Under the pieces are notes generated by a model, which did no database searches, was not told the origin of the DNA, and saw nothing but the letters and a program-made list of their open reading frames with translations. Source: CAZGLK01 sp964526375 (GTDB taxonomy: Bacteria > Patescibacteriota > Minisyncoccia > JACQLN01). Taken from it: 6,754 nt of DNA. Within the stretch, counting starts at the first letter, position 1; every line of letters begins with the position of its first letter. Below, piece by piece: positions 1-5,080 of the stretch. The stretch is from assembly GCA_964526375.1 (NCBI GenBank), contig CAZGLK010000042.1, positions 1 through 6,754 of the forward strand, read 5' to 3'. The translations under genes were made by a program, and so were the position numbers.

Positions 1-55
1 ATCAGAATTGAGCGAGTCATTCACCAAGAAAATCCCAGCAACGAAGAGCGAGCCG
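1..55. repeat. Terminal redundancy (circular junction), left copy
   Basis: These 55 bases are identical to 6700-6754. The array reading frame of 9-nt blocks continues without a break across the junction. The simplest explanation is a circular molecule of 6,699 bp whose assembly graph closed with a 55-base overlap, a common k-mer length. A genuine direct repeat at the ends of a linear element is possible but less likely, because the redundancy begins and ends at arbitrary points inside array units. Confidence 0.9.
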
Positions 56-90
56 ATGTCCAGGAAAATCCCAATCCGCCGGAGCGTCCA
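1..90 (+). repeat. TIGR array 1, distal end (continues from 6279-6754)
   Basis: This is the last part of array 1 after the circular junction. In order it shows the end of a unit (spacer ending at 9), GAGCGAGTC at 10-18, spacer at 19-27, GAAAATCCC at 28-36, spacer at 37-45, GAGCGAGCC at 46-54, spacer at 55-63, GAAAATCCC at 64-72, spacer at 73-81, and a degenerate closing repeat GAGCGTCCA at 82-90. The stem-loop terminator follows with no gap. Every block is exactly 9 nt. This matches the dual-spacer 36-nt unit of TIGR arrays, which are processed to 36-nt tigRNAs. The closing repeat resembles that of array 2 (GAGCGCCCA). Confidence 0.88.
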
Positions 91-122
91 GAACCGTTTC
101 AAAAAAGGAACGGTTCTTTTTT
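91..122 (+). terminator. Rho-independent terminator of array 1
   Basis: The stem GAACCGTTTC (91-100) pairs with GGAACGGTTC (107-116) around an A6 loop. This gives 10 bp including one G-U pair, followed by T6 at 117-122. An identical terminator closes array 2 at 796-827. It fixes the transcribed strand of the array as +. Confidence 0.9.
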
Positions 123-147
123 ATCCTAAGCTTGGGACAAAACTACC

Positions 148-177
148 TTGACACAGCAAAGAACAAAGGTGTATTCT
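148..177 (+). promoter_or_regulatory. Promoter of TIGR array 2
   Basis: A consensus -35 TTGACA (148-153) and a -10 TATTCT (172-177) are separated by 18 bp. The sequence just downstream, AGGCAGTTCTTAAAAA (180-195), is also found directly downstream of the array 1 promoter. The two arrays therefore share promoter-proximal leader sequence. The predicted start is near 184, so the transcript would run through the MITE-like element at 198-340 before reaching the first repeat. Confidence 0.75.
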
Positions 178-197
178 GAAGGCAGTTCTTAAAAATA

Positions 198-340
198 GGA
201 CTTACGCACCTTAGTTCCTCCCCTAGCATAGGGGAGGTTAGGAGGGGTAGGCTGTGCCATACAACAAAAGCATCTCTTTGCGCGTCTACCACCCCCACCC
301 CTCCTATTCTAGGAGGGGAAAGGATTAAAGGGGTAAGTCC
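198..340. mobile_element. MITE-like insertion in the array 2 leader
   Basis: This is a 143-bp non-coding element with inverted ends: GGACTTAC (198-205) and GTAAGTCC (333-340). The similarity continues inward, imperfectly, for about 40 bases. Each side also holds a perfect 9-bp hairpin: CCTCCCCTA/TAGGGGAGG (217-225/229-237) and CCCCTCCTA/TAGGAGGGG (298-306/310-318). Comparison with array 1 supports an insertion. There the shared leader runs directly from the A-run into CTAGAAGGGAG, whereas here the A-run is split, with A5 on the left and A9 on the right. No transposase is encoded, so mobilisation would be in trans. The exact ends and any target duplication are blurred by the A-run and a flanking TA. 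The family is not identified. Confidence 0.75.
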
Positions 341-353
341 AAAAAAAAACTAG

Positions 354-795
354 AAGGGAGCTGTTGAAGGAGAAAAAACCCATGAAAAACAAGCGAGCCG
401 AGACGCCAGAAAAACCCAATAGTTAGGAGCGAGCCGCGCATCCTGAAAATTCCAAGGATATGGAGCGAGCTGGAGATTAGGAGAATCCCAAAGTAGAGGA
501 GCAAGCCGTGATTCTCGAAAATCCCAAAGGAGGTGAGCGAGCCAACCACCATGAAAATCCCATCCAAAGGGAGCGAGCTATAAAGTCTGAAAATCCCAAG
601 AGATGAGAGCGAGCCGTAGCAGCCGAAAATCCCAGTGAGGGTGAGCGAGTCCTAAATCGGGAAAATCCCATGCGTCGCGAGCGAGCCATCAATCAAGACA
701 ACCCCAGAATGTCGGAGCGGGCCGTCAAGCAGGAAGATCTCAAGGAAAATGAGCGAGCCGTCGAGGAGGAATAACCCATTACAAAAGAGCGCCCA
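354..795 (+). repeat. TIGR array 2 (12 units)
   Basis: Thirteen copies of repeat 1 (near GAGCGAGCC) start at 354, 391, 427, 463, 499, 535, 571, 607, 643, 679, 715, 751 and 787. Repeat 2 (near GAAAATCCC) lies midway in each interval. The period is 36 nt except for the first interval, which is 37. Five repeat 2 copies are exact (517, 553, 589, 625, 661). The 24 spacers are 9 nt and almost all different, for example GTAGCAGCC, AGTGAGGGT and AACCACCAT. The first repeats (AAGGGAGCT at 354, AAGCGAGCC at 391) and the last (GAGCGCCCA at 787) are degenerate, as at the edges of array 1. The array is flanked by a promoter (148-177) and a terminator (796-827). It is expected to yield 36-nt tigRNAs for the Tas protein at 3786-4799. 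Repeats of 9 nt and paired spacers exclude an ordinary CRISPR. Confidence 0.92.
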
Positions 796-827
796 GAACC
801 GTTTCAAAAAAGGAACGGTTCTTTTTT
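796..827 (+). terminator. Rho-independent terminator of array 2
   Basis: Same 10-bp stem with A6 loop and T6 tail as at 91-122: GAACCGTTTC (796-805), GGAACGGTTC (812-821), T6 (822-827). It directly abuts the degenerate last repeat and separates the array from parB. Confidence 0.9.
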
Positions 828-863
828 ATCCCGTTAGGAATAATATCGGTCTTGGCCGAGGCA

Positions 864-893
864 TTGACGCACTAATAGGCGATATGCTAACCT
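864..893 (+). promoter_or_regulatory. Possible parB promoter
   Basis: TTGACG (864-869) is a fair -35. The best correctly spaced -10 is the weak TAACCT (888-893, 18-bp spacer). A better-looking TATGCT (883-888) lies only 13 bp away, too close for a standard promoter. A promoter is expected here because a terminator ends at 827 and parB starts at 963, but its exact boxes are uncertain. Confidence 0.35.
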
Positions 894-962
894 CGTAAAA
901 ATGGTTCTTTCTTCTCGCAGATTGTCCCACCACTACAACATTTCACATCACAGGAGGCAGTT

Positions 963-1802
963 ATGACGGAGGCACAGAGTGATTTACGAGTGACTGATAT
1001 AGCCATCAGTCAGATTCAGTCTAACCCCTTTCAGGCGCGGCAGATGTTTGATGAGCTTGCTCTCAAAGAGCTGGCCGCATCCATAAAAGAAAAAGGGGTG
1101 CTCCAGCCGGTAATTGTGCGGCCCAAGGATGACGGCTTTGAGCTAATCGCCGGGGAGCGGCGAGTCAGAGCTTGCCGGCTGGTTGCCCGGGAGACTGTTC
1201 CGGCTATCATCGTGGATGTTCCGGAACAGGAAGCGGTGGAGATGGCCTTTATTGAGAATCTCCAAAGGGCGGATCTTACCCCTCTGGAAGAAGCCCGGGC
1301 CCTGGCCGGCTTGACCGATCGCTATCACGGCAACCGCAGCCGCACGGCCGAAGCCGTGGGCAAGTCGCTGGGTTACGTTAACGATCGCTTGGCCTTGCTG
1401 AACCTGACCGAGCCAGTTCAGCGCCTGGTGGATAACAACCAATTGAATCTGGCCCAAGCCAAGGTTCTTTTGGATATCCCCAACCCGCAAGACCAGGTTC
1501 GCTCGGCTCACTTGGCTGTGAGGCGCAATCTCACGGTCAATCAGGTGAAGGGCATGACCCAGGCGGTTCGCCGAAAGCCGGTTAGCGAGAAGCGCGCGCC
1601 CAGTTTTCCAAGCTTCACCGCCGCAATAATCCGCTTCTATGAACTGGTGGATTCGCTGGAGGTTGAGGGTTTTGACCAAGACCAGCGCCAGACGGTTGAG
1701 AAGCAAATTTTTATATTGTTGGAGGTTCTCTACAGAGTCTCGGCTAAACTCAAGGGAGGAGAGGAAGTACCCGGTGCCGCTTCGGCTACAGCGGTGAGCT
1801 AA
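963..1802 (+). CDS. parB: ParB/Spo0J-family partition protein (no ParA partner here)
   Basis: This is a 279-aa ParB, close to the usual length for chromosomal and plasmid ParB/Spo0J/Noc proteins. The N-terminal CTPase/ParB domain shows NPFQAR (21-26), KGVLQPVIVR (44-53), GERRVRACR (64-72) and ENLQRADLTPLEEARA (98-113); GERR and ENLQR are the nucleotide-binding motifs. A helix-turn-helix follows at about 127-147 (RTAEAVGKSLGYVNDRL), with the adjacent helical region to about 200. Residues 218-265 form a plausible C-terminal dimerisation segment. Such proteins bind parS centromeres, close on CTP and slide to form partition complexes. The start is set by AGGAGG at 952-957, five bases before ATG. 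No parA is present on the circle, so segregation might rely on a host ParA, or ParB may act as a regulator or nucleoid-type protein; that is inference. The gene converges with the zinc-protein gene at 1873. Its stop overlaps the A-run that forms the other strand's terminator tail. Confidence 0.93.
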   Translation: MTEAQSDLRVTDIAISQIQSNPFQARQMFDELALKELAASIKEKGVLQPVIVRPKDDGFELIAGERRVRACRLVARETVPAIIVDVPEQEAVEMAFIENLQRADLTPLEEARALAGLTDRYHGNRSRTAEAVGKSLGYVNDRLALLNLTEPVQRLVDNNQLNLAQAKVLLDIPNPQDQVRSAHLAVRRNLTVNQVKGMTQAVRRKPVSEKRAPSFPSFTAAIIRFYELVDSLEVEGFDQDQRQTVEKQIFILLEVLYRVSAKLKGGEEVPGAASATAVS

Positions 1803-1835
1803 AAAAATCCCCGCGCCTGTTGCAGGTGAGGGGAT
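1801..1835 (-). terminator. Terminator for the minus-strand zinc-protein gene
   Basis: Read on the minus strand, ATCCCC (1835-1830) pairs with GGGGAT (1812-1807). An inner CCTG/CAGG stem (1816-1819/1823-1826) has a 3-nt loop. The hairpin is followed by T7 (complement of 1807-1801). This GC-rich stem plus T-tail serves the leftward transcript from 3489 and overlaps the last two bases of the parB stop codon. Confidence 0.8.
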
Positions 1836-1841
1836 ATCATG

Positions 1842-1874
1842 AAGGTGAAGTCGTATTACGGCTTCACCTTTTTT
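1842..1874 (+). terminator. Terminator for parB
   Basis: AAGGTGAAGTCGT (1842-1854) pairs with ACGGCTTCACCTT (1858-1870), 13 bp with one G-U and a 3-nt loop, followed by T4 and a T-rich stretch into 1884. It terminates the rightward parB transcript and overlaps the 3' end of the opposing gene, whose stop codon is at 1873-1875. Confidence 0.85.
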
Positions 1875-3489
1875 AAATTTTTTCCAGCTGTTCCAGCTGT
1901 TCCAGACCTTGCCGGAGCAGTGTTTTGGCCTGCTCCAACTGGGCTTGGTCTGCTAGCAGACGGGCCTCCAGCGGGGCCAGGCGCTGGAGATCGTTTATAA
2001 TCGCCCGCAGTGTTGGTGAGAGCCTGCTTTCTTCGCCGAATAGGCAAACCAACTGCTCTAATGTGCTGATCTTATAGTCAAAGGGGCGGCCTTTGGTCGA
2101 TTCCACTGGCACCGCCGGCGCTGGTGGGGCTGGAGGTGGGAGTTCTCTCGGTTCAGCAGGTGGCTCCTCTGCGGCCGCCACTTCTGGCGTAACAGTTCTG
2201 CCGTTGTCGCTAGCCGCACTTGCCGTGGCCAAAACCGGCCGGCGTTGATACATGTTGGGCGCTGGTCCAACCACGCCCTCTTTTTCCAAAAGCATAAGCA
2301 GGCCCTGGGCTGTCTTGCCTCCAATCTTAAGTCCGCTCTCCAGTAGATTACCGGAAGCAAAGCCATTGGCCAAAATCAGCTCACGAGCTTGGGGCAAGAG
2401 TTCGGCTAGAGGGCGGGTTTGGCGTCCTCTGTGGCTAGGCCCGGTAGAACCGCTGGCTTCTCTTCGCTTTTGGTAAAAGTCGGAACTGCAGGTTGAGCAG
2501 AGCTTGCGGCTTTTAACAAAGACGGGCCGCTTGTGGCACTCTATACACAAATCATCTCCAATTTTCTCTGTCCCGGCTGCGATTTTATCGGGCCTTGGGA
2601 CCGTGATGGTTGTACCCATATTTTCACCTCCAGCGGGCGATGTTTCTTCTTGTTCTTGGTTTATTGACTGGTCAATTGCCTGATCATTGGTGGATAGCGT
2701 TTCCGGAGCGTAGGTCTTGAACGTACAGCTCAAGCATAGACCGTATTCGGGGTAGCGCACCGGTTTGGCGCAACAGTCCGAGCAAATCCGGCTGGGTGCG
2801 TCGCAGTTGCCGCAGGCCGGCCCCTGCATAGAGCGGCAGGTCACTACGCCAATGGCTCTTTTCACCAAAGGACAACTCACTTGGGTGTCGCTGGGGAAAT
2901 TAGGAATCTCTTGTCTGGCCGCGCTGGCCAATTCTTTTTCCAGGCAGTCCTCGCACAGATCAATTTCCGCAAAAGCCAGAAAGTTAACATGGCAATGTTG
3001 GCATAACCGCGAGGGAGCGGCACAGCCAAAGCATTCCGGCTTGCCCTGGAGATTAAGACATTGGTTGGTGGAGATGTCTTGGCCGACTATTTGGCAAAAA
3101 ACATTTTCCTGCCGTACTTGGCTGATTAGATTCTTTTGAGCCCGCTTTATTTCAGCCGGAGACGGTGGGGTTGTCCTGTTGCGGCGGGCCACCAGGGTCA
3201 AGACTGTTCCTGTGCCGCCTTTCCAGGCCGGCTGACCGGCCGTCAATATGTCTTTGGGCTGGGGCGGATCGGGGTTAAGCTTTTCCAAGATGTCCCACTT
3301 GAACCCCGCTAGATTATCTTTGCCCCGCAAGGCCCGGGCCAACCGTTTGTGCGGCAAGCCCAATTCTGCGGCTATCAGCTCCAGGCGCGTGCGAGGACGG
3401 TGGGCCACTATCCACTTCTTCAGCCGTTCCATAACCTCTTGAGCACTGGGTGGCTGGAATACCAGCTGGGCCGTTCTTATTTTAGCCAT
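1873..3489 (-). CDS. Large zinc-rich DNA-binding protein with HTH and FtsK-gamma-like winged helix (candidate replication/maintenance protein)
   Basis: I do not recognise this 538-aa protein as a named family, but its domains are visible. Residues 34-58 (TRLELIAAELGLPHKRLARA...) look like a helix-turn-helix. Two tandem eight-cysteine modules follow: C132-x11-C144-x8-C153-x2-C156-x6-C163-x2-C166-x12-C179-x2-C182, and C206-x11-C218-x7-C226-x2-C229-x6-C236-x2-C239-x12-C252-x2-C255. Near-equal spacing and the shared APSR..C..C core show an internal duplication. A third ribbon is C315-x2-C318-x12-C331-x2-C334. Residues about 360-410 (LLPQARELILANGFASGNLL, then KIG..TAQGLLMLLEKEGVVGP) resemble the FtsK gamma winged helix. 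A Pro/Ala linker (440-465) leads to a Leu/Glu/Gln coiled coil (about 495-538). The start is taken at 3489 rather than the in-frame ATG at 3495, because AAAGGA (3501-3496) lies 6 nt before the former but only abuts the latter. As the largest gene, with a palindromic site on its promoter, it is the best candidate for replication initiator or autoregulated maintenance factor; this is inference. Confidence 0.85.
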   Translation of the reverse strand: MAKIRTAQLVFQPPSAQEVMERLKKWIVAHRPRTRLELIAAELGLPHKRLARALRGKDNLAGFKWDILEKLNPDPPQPKDILTAGQPAWKGGTGTVLTLVARRNRTTPPSPAEIKRAQKNLISQVRQENVFCQIVGQDISTNQCLNLQGKPECFGCAAPSRLCQHCHVNFLAFAEIDLCEDCLEKELASAARQEIPNFPSDTQVSCPLVKRAIGVVTCRSMQGPACGNCDAPSRICSDCCAKPVRYPEYGLCLSCTFKTYAPETLSTNDQAIDQSINQEQEETSPAGGENMGTTITVPRPDKIAAGTEKIGDDLCIECHKRPVFVKSRKLCSTCSSDFYQKRREASGSTGPSHRGRQTRPLAELLPQARELILANGFASGNLLESGLKIGGKTAQGLLMLLEKEGVVGPAPNMYQRRPVLATASAASDNGRTVTPEVAAAEEPPAEPRELPPPAPPAPAVPVESTKGRPFDYKISTLEQLVCLFGEESRLSPTLRAIINDLQRLAPLEARLLADQAQLEQAKTLLRQGLEQLEQLEKI

Positions 3490-3543
3490 ACCCATTCCTT
3501 TCTAGTCTAGACAAGAGATTTTTGTTTTTTGTTTTAGCCGAGA

Positions 3544-3583
3544 TGTTAACAAATATTATGCGATCGCATGGTAAGTGTTAACA
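3544..3583. promoter_or_regulatory. 40-bp symmetric site: operator, parS-like or origin element
   Basis: Three perfect palindromes are arranged with exact symmetry: TGTTAACA (3544-3551), 6 bp, ATGCGATCGCAT (3558-3569), 6 bp, TGTTAACA (3576-3583). The outer palindromes overlap the -35 and lie just beside the -10 of the minus-strand promoter, so a dimer or tetramer bound here should repress the zinc-protein gene. Candidate binders are the zinc/HTH protein itself or ParB. It does not match the Spo0J parS consensus TGTTTCACGTGAAACA beyond its ends. Confidence 0.75.
3553..3581 (-). promoter_or_regulatory. Promoter of the zinc-protein gene
   Basis: On the minus strand, TTAACA (3581-3576) and TAATAT (3558-3553) are separated by 17 bp. 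The predicted start is near 3546, giving a leader of about 57 nt before the ATG at 3489. The promoter is embedded in the 40-bp symmetric site, which suggests autoregulation. Confidence 0.7.
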
Positions 3584-3660
3584 TTGACATCTAGCAGATA
3601 AGCAGATAACTGAAATTTTTAAAAGAAAAGAACATTTTTAATAGCTTATCATAGCCACTC
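3584..3660. other. AT-rich divergent intergenic segment with tandem 8-bp repeat (possible origin region)
   Basis: Between the symmetric site and the tas promoter lie a tandem direct repeat AGCAGATA (3593-3600 and 3601-3608) and a strongly AT-rich stretch (about 3609-3655). Small repeats beside AT-rich DNA next to a putative initiator gene resemble an iteron-type origin, but two copies are few. A TTATCATAG at 3646-3654 only weakly resembles a DnaA box. The origin assignment is a guess from layout. Confidence 0.3.
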
Positions 3661-3690
3661 TTGACAGGTCAAGCCTAAGGGATATAGACT
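3661..3690 (+). promoter_or_regulatory. Promoter of tas with overlapping palindrome
   Basis: A consensus -35 TTGACA (3661-3666) is followed by an AT-rich -10, either TATAGA (3683-3688, 16-bp spacer) or TAGACT (3685-3690, 18-bp). The -35 sits inside CTTGAC-AG-GTCAAG (3660-3673), a perfect 6-bp inverted repeat that could be an operator. The predicted leader of about 90 nt reaches the tas ATG at 3786. Confidence 0.65.
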
Positions 3691-3785
3691 ATTTGGCAGA
3701 TAGTTCTTTCTATTTTTGGCAAGTTTGAACCTTGCCAGCTCGTAACCAATCACATCACACAACCAACCAAAAGAAGGAGTTATTT

Positions 3786-4799
3786 ATGCCTAGCAAGATG
3801 GTTGCCGATAAGGCGGAGGTAATGGGCCCCCACACTGATTTAGAGGATTTAGGGGGTCTCGATGATATTGAAGAGACTTTGGGACGCAGTCCCTTGGCTA
3901 CCGAACAGCTGGCCGAGCGCTCGCCGCTGGTGATTCTGGCTGATGCGGCCATGGCTTTGGAAAAAGTCAGGGTGGCCGCTCAAGTGAGGCAGACCCATTT
4001 GGCCAAAAGGGGCAAGACCTGCCCCGATACCAAGGAGCTCCTGATTCGTTTGCAGCCCTTGGAGAAATGGGCCGATGATCGCTTGACGACTTTGCTGAAT
4101 GCCCACCCGGCTTCGGGCTGGTTCATGGGCGTTAAGGGAGCTCGAGGCGAAGTCATTGGCAAAGTGCTGGGTCACATTGAAGCCTTTGGCCGATTTTACG
4201 AAGAAGGGGATCCCATGATCCCGTCTCATGTAAACCGCCCGGCTGTTACGATAGCCGACAAGCCCATGATCTGGGTGGAGGCCATTGAACGGTTTACCAC
4301 GCCCAGCAAGCTGTGCAAGTATGCCGGCCTGATTCCGGGCCAAAAGCGCGTTGCCGGCCAAAAGCTGGGTTTTAACATTGAGCTTCGCACTATGTTGTGG
4401 CGCCTGGGCGGCCAGATGATCAAAGCCACGGGCAAGTACTACGAGATTTACTGTGGCTACAAGGAGCGCAAGCAGGCCGAGTACAGAAACGCGGGCATTA
4501 AGATTCTGCCCACGCCCATGGGCCGTTACTGCATCGTCTGCGAAAAAGAAGTGGCTGTTAAAAAGGCCATCTTCTGCCCCGAGTGTGGTGAAAAGCTGGC
4601 TCTTAAGAACGAGCCGGAGGGGGTGGTCTGGGAGGGCCATTTGCACATGATGTGCCAACGGCGCATGATCAAGCTGTTCCTATCGCACTTCTGGGCGATC
4701 TATCGAGAGGTCATGCAGCTACCTACTCGCCAGCCTTACGCCATTGAGCACCTCGGCCATTCCACCATAATCTCGCCCTGGGATATGGTGGAGAGATAG
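3786..4799 (+). CDS. tas: Nuclease-less Tas protein (Nop-domain, IS110-C-terminal-like), effector of the TIGR system
   Basis: This 337-aa protein should bind tigRNAs and direct them to DNA. Residues about 45-105 are helical and likely form the coiled-coil part of the Nop domain. Residues 111-137 (GWFMGVKGARGEVIGKVLGH...) are a helix-hairpin-helix as in the IS110/IS116 C-terminal domain. The segment TTPSKLCKYAGLIPGQKR (171-188) to RTMLWRLGGQMIKATGKYYE (201-220) continues that fold. A zinc ribbon, C249-x2-C252-x11-C264-x2-C267, is inserted before the final helices RRMIKLFLSHFWAIYREV. The N-terminal DEDD/RuvC-like domain of IS110 transposases is absent, as are HNH and RuvC motifs. This fits the stand-alone, nuclease-free Tas class (TasA) rather than TasR or TasH. 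ATG 3786 is preferred over TTG 3732 because AAGGAG (3774-3779) lies six bases upstream. TIGR array 3 begins within 10 bases of the stop, so gene and array are probably co-transcribed. Automatic pipelines would call it an IS110-family transposase. Family assignment is strong from the Nop-like domain plus the arrays; its activity is inferred. Confidence 0.88.
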   Translation: MPSKMVADKAEVMGPHTDLEDLGGLDDIEETLGRSPLATEQLAERSPLVILADAAMALEKVRVAAQVRQTHLAKRGKTCPDTKELLIRLQPLEKWADDRLTTLLNAHPASGWFMGVKGARGEVIGKVLGHIEAFGRFYEEGDPMIPSHVNRPAVTIADKPMIWVEAIERFTTPSKLCKYAGLIPGQKRVAGQKLGFNIELRTMLWRLGGQMIKATGKYYEIYCGYKERKQAEYRNAGIKILPTPMGRYCIVCEKEVAVKKAIFCPECGEKLALKNEPEGVVWEGHLHMMCQRRMIKLFLSHFWAIYREVMQLPTRQPYAIEHLGHSTIISPWDMVER

Positions 4800-4806
4800 G
4801 AGCACT

Positions 4807-4961
4807 GGTTCAGCCATCGGCAATGAAAATCCCAATAAGTCAGAGCGAGTCCCGTTAGTCCTCTAGAGGCGGACTAACGGGGCAAGCCATCAATCGGGAA
4901 AACCCCCATGAGAGATGAGCGAGCCGTTTTTCTCGAAAATCCCAAAGGAGGTGAGCGAATC
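4807..4961 (+). repeat. TIGR array 3: short degenerate array behind tas
   Basis: Repeat 1 copies lie at 4807 (GGTTCAGCC, degenerate), 4843 (GAGCGAGTC), 4880 (GGGCAAGCC), 4917 (GAGCGAGCC) and 4953 (GAGCGAATC), spaced 36, 37, 37 and 36 nt. Repeat 2 is exact at 4825 and 4935, present as GAAAACCCC at 4898, and missing in the second unit, where a hairpin takes its place. The spacer AAAGGAGGT (4944-4952) is identical to one in array 2 (526-534), and its partner spacers are similar (GTTTTTCTC here, GTGATTCTC in array 2). No separate promoter is evident, so it is probably read from the tas promoter and ends at the 4998-5031 terminator. It looks like an old or decaying array, perhaps still supplying a few tas-linked guides. 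Confidence 0.85.
4851..4881. repeat. Inverted repeat replacing repeat 2 in array 3
   Basis: CCCGTTAGTCC (4851-4861) pairs perfectly with GGACTAACGGG (4871-4881) across a 9-nt loop. The centre also contains the 10-bp palindrome CCTCTAGAGG (4860-4869). It occupies exactly one array unit between repeat 1 copies, so the two spacer positions are reverse complements of each other and the usual GAAAATCCC is lost. No T-run follows, so it is not a typical terminator. Confidence 0.85.
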
Positions 4962-4997
4962 AACGATTGTCTCAATCTCAAAGAGAGAGACGATTCC

Positions 4998-5031
4998 AAG
5001 CCCCGAAGGTTAATCACCGGCGGGGCTTTTT
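4998..5031 (+). terminator. Terminator of the tas/array 3 transcript
   Basis: AAGCCCCG (4998-5005) pairs with CGGGGCTT (5021-5028) around a 15-nt loop, with a T-run through 5031. It is preceded by a weaker stem, GATTGTCTC/GAGACGATT (4965-4973/4987-4995). The sequence is unlike the shared terminators of arrays 1 and 2. Confidence 0.8.
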
Positions 5032-5080
5032 ATTCTCCTTCGCTGAATACCCCGCACCGAAGGCTGATCACCCACGGGCA

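Noticed and set aside
325..692. Minus-strand reading frames with repetitive proteins across array 2
   Set aside because: A 36-nt period keeps frames open by chance and gives 12-residue repeats; promoter and terminator show that the + strand is transcribed.
354..795. CRISPR array
   Set aside because: Repeats are 9 nt, two different repeats alternate, spacers are 9 nt and no cas genes are present; the TIGR layout fits exactly.
1143..1706. Long minus-strand reading frame inside parB
   Set aside because: It is the shadow of a strongly supported ParB gene and has no recognisable motifs.
3560..3567. GCGATCGC (HIP1) as a sign of a cyanobacterial host
   Set aside because: Only one copy was seen in 6.7 kb, and it is explained by the symmetric palindrome; HIP1-rich genomes carry many.
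3732..3785. N-terminal extension of Tas from TTG at 3732
   Set aside because: No ribosome binding site at a suitable distance is evident, whereas ATG 3786 has AAGGAG six bases upstream.
3849..4658. Long minus-strand reading frame inside tas
   Set aside because: It is antisense to a well-supported gene, has no ribosome binding site or family features, and is explained by codon structure.
3786..4799. IS110-family transposase and insertion sequence
   Set aside because: Only the C-terminal-like domain is present, the catalytic DEDD domain is missing, no element ends are seen, and a TIGR array follows directly.
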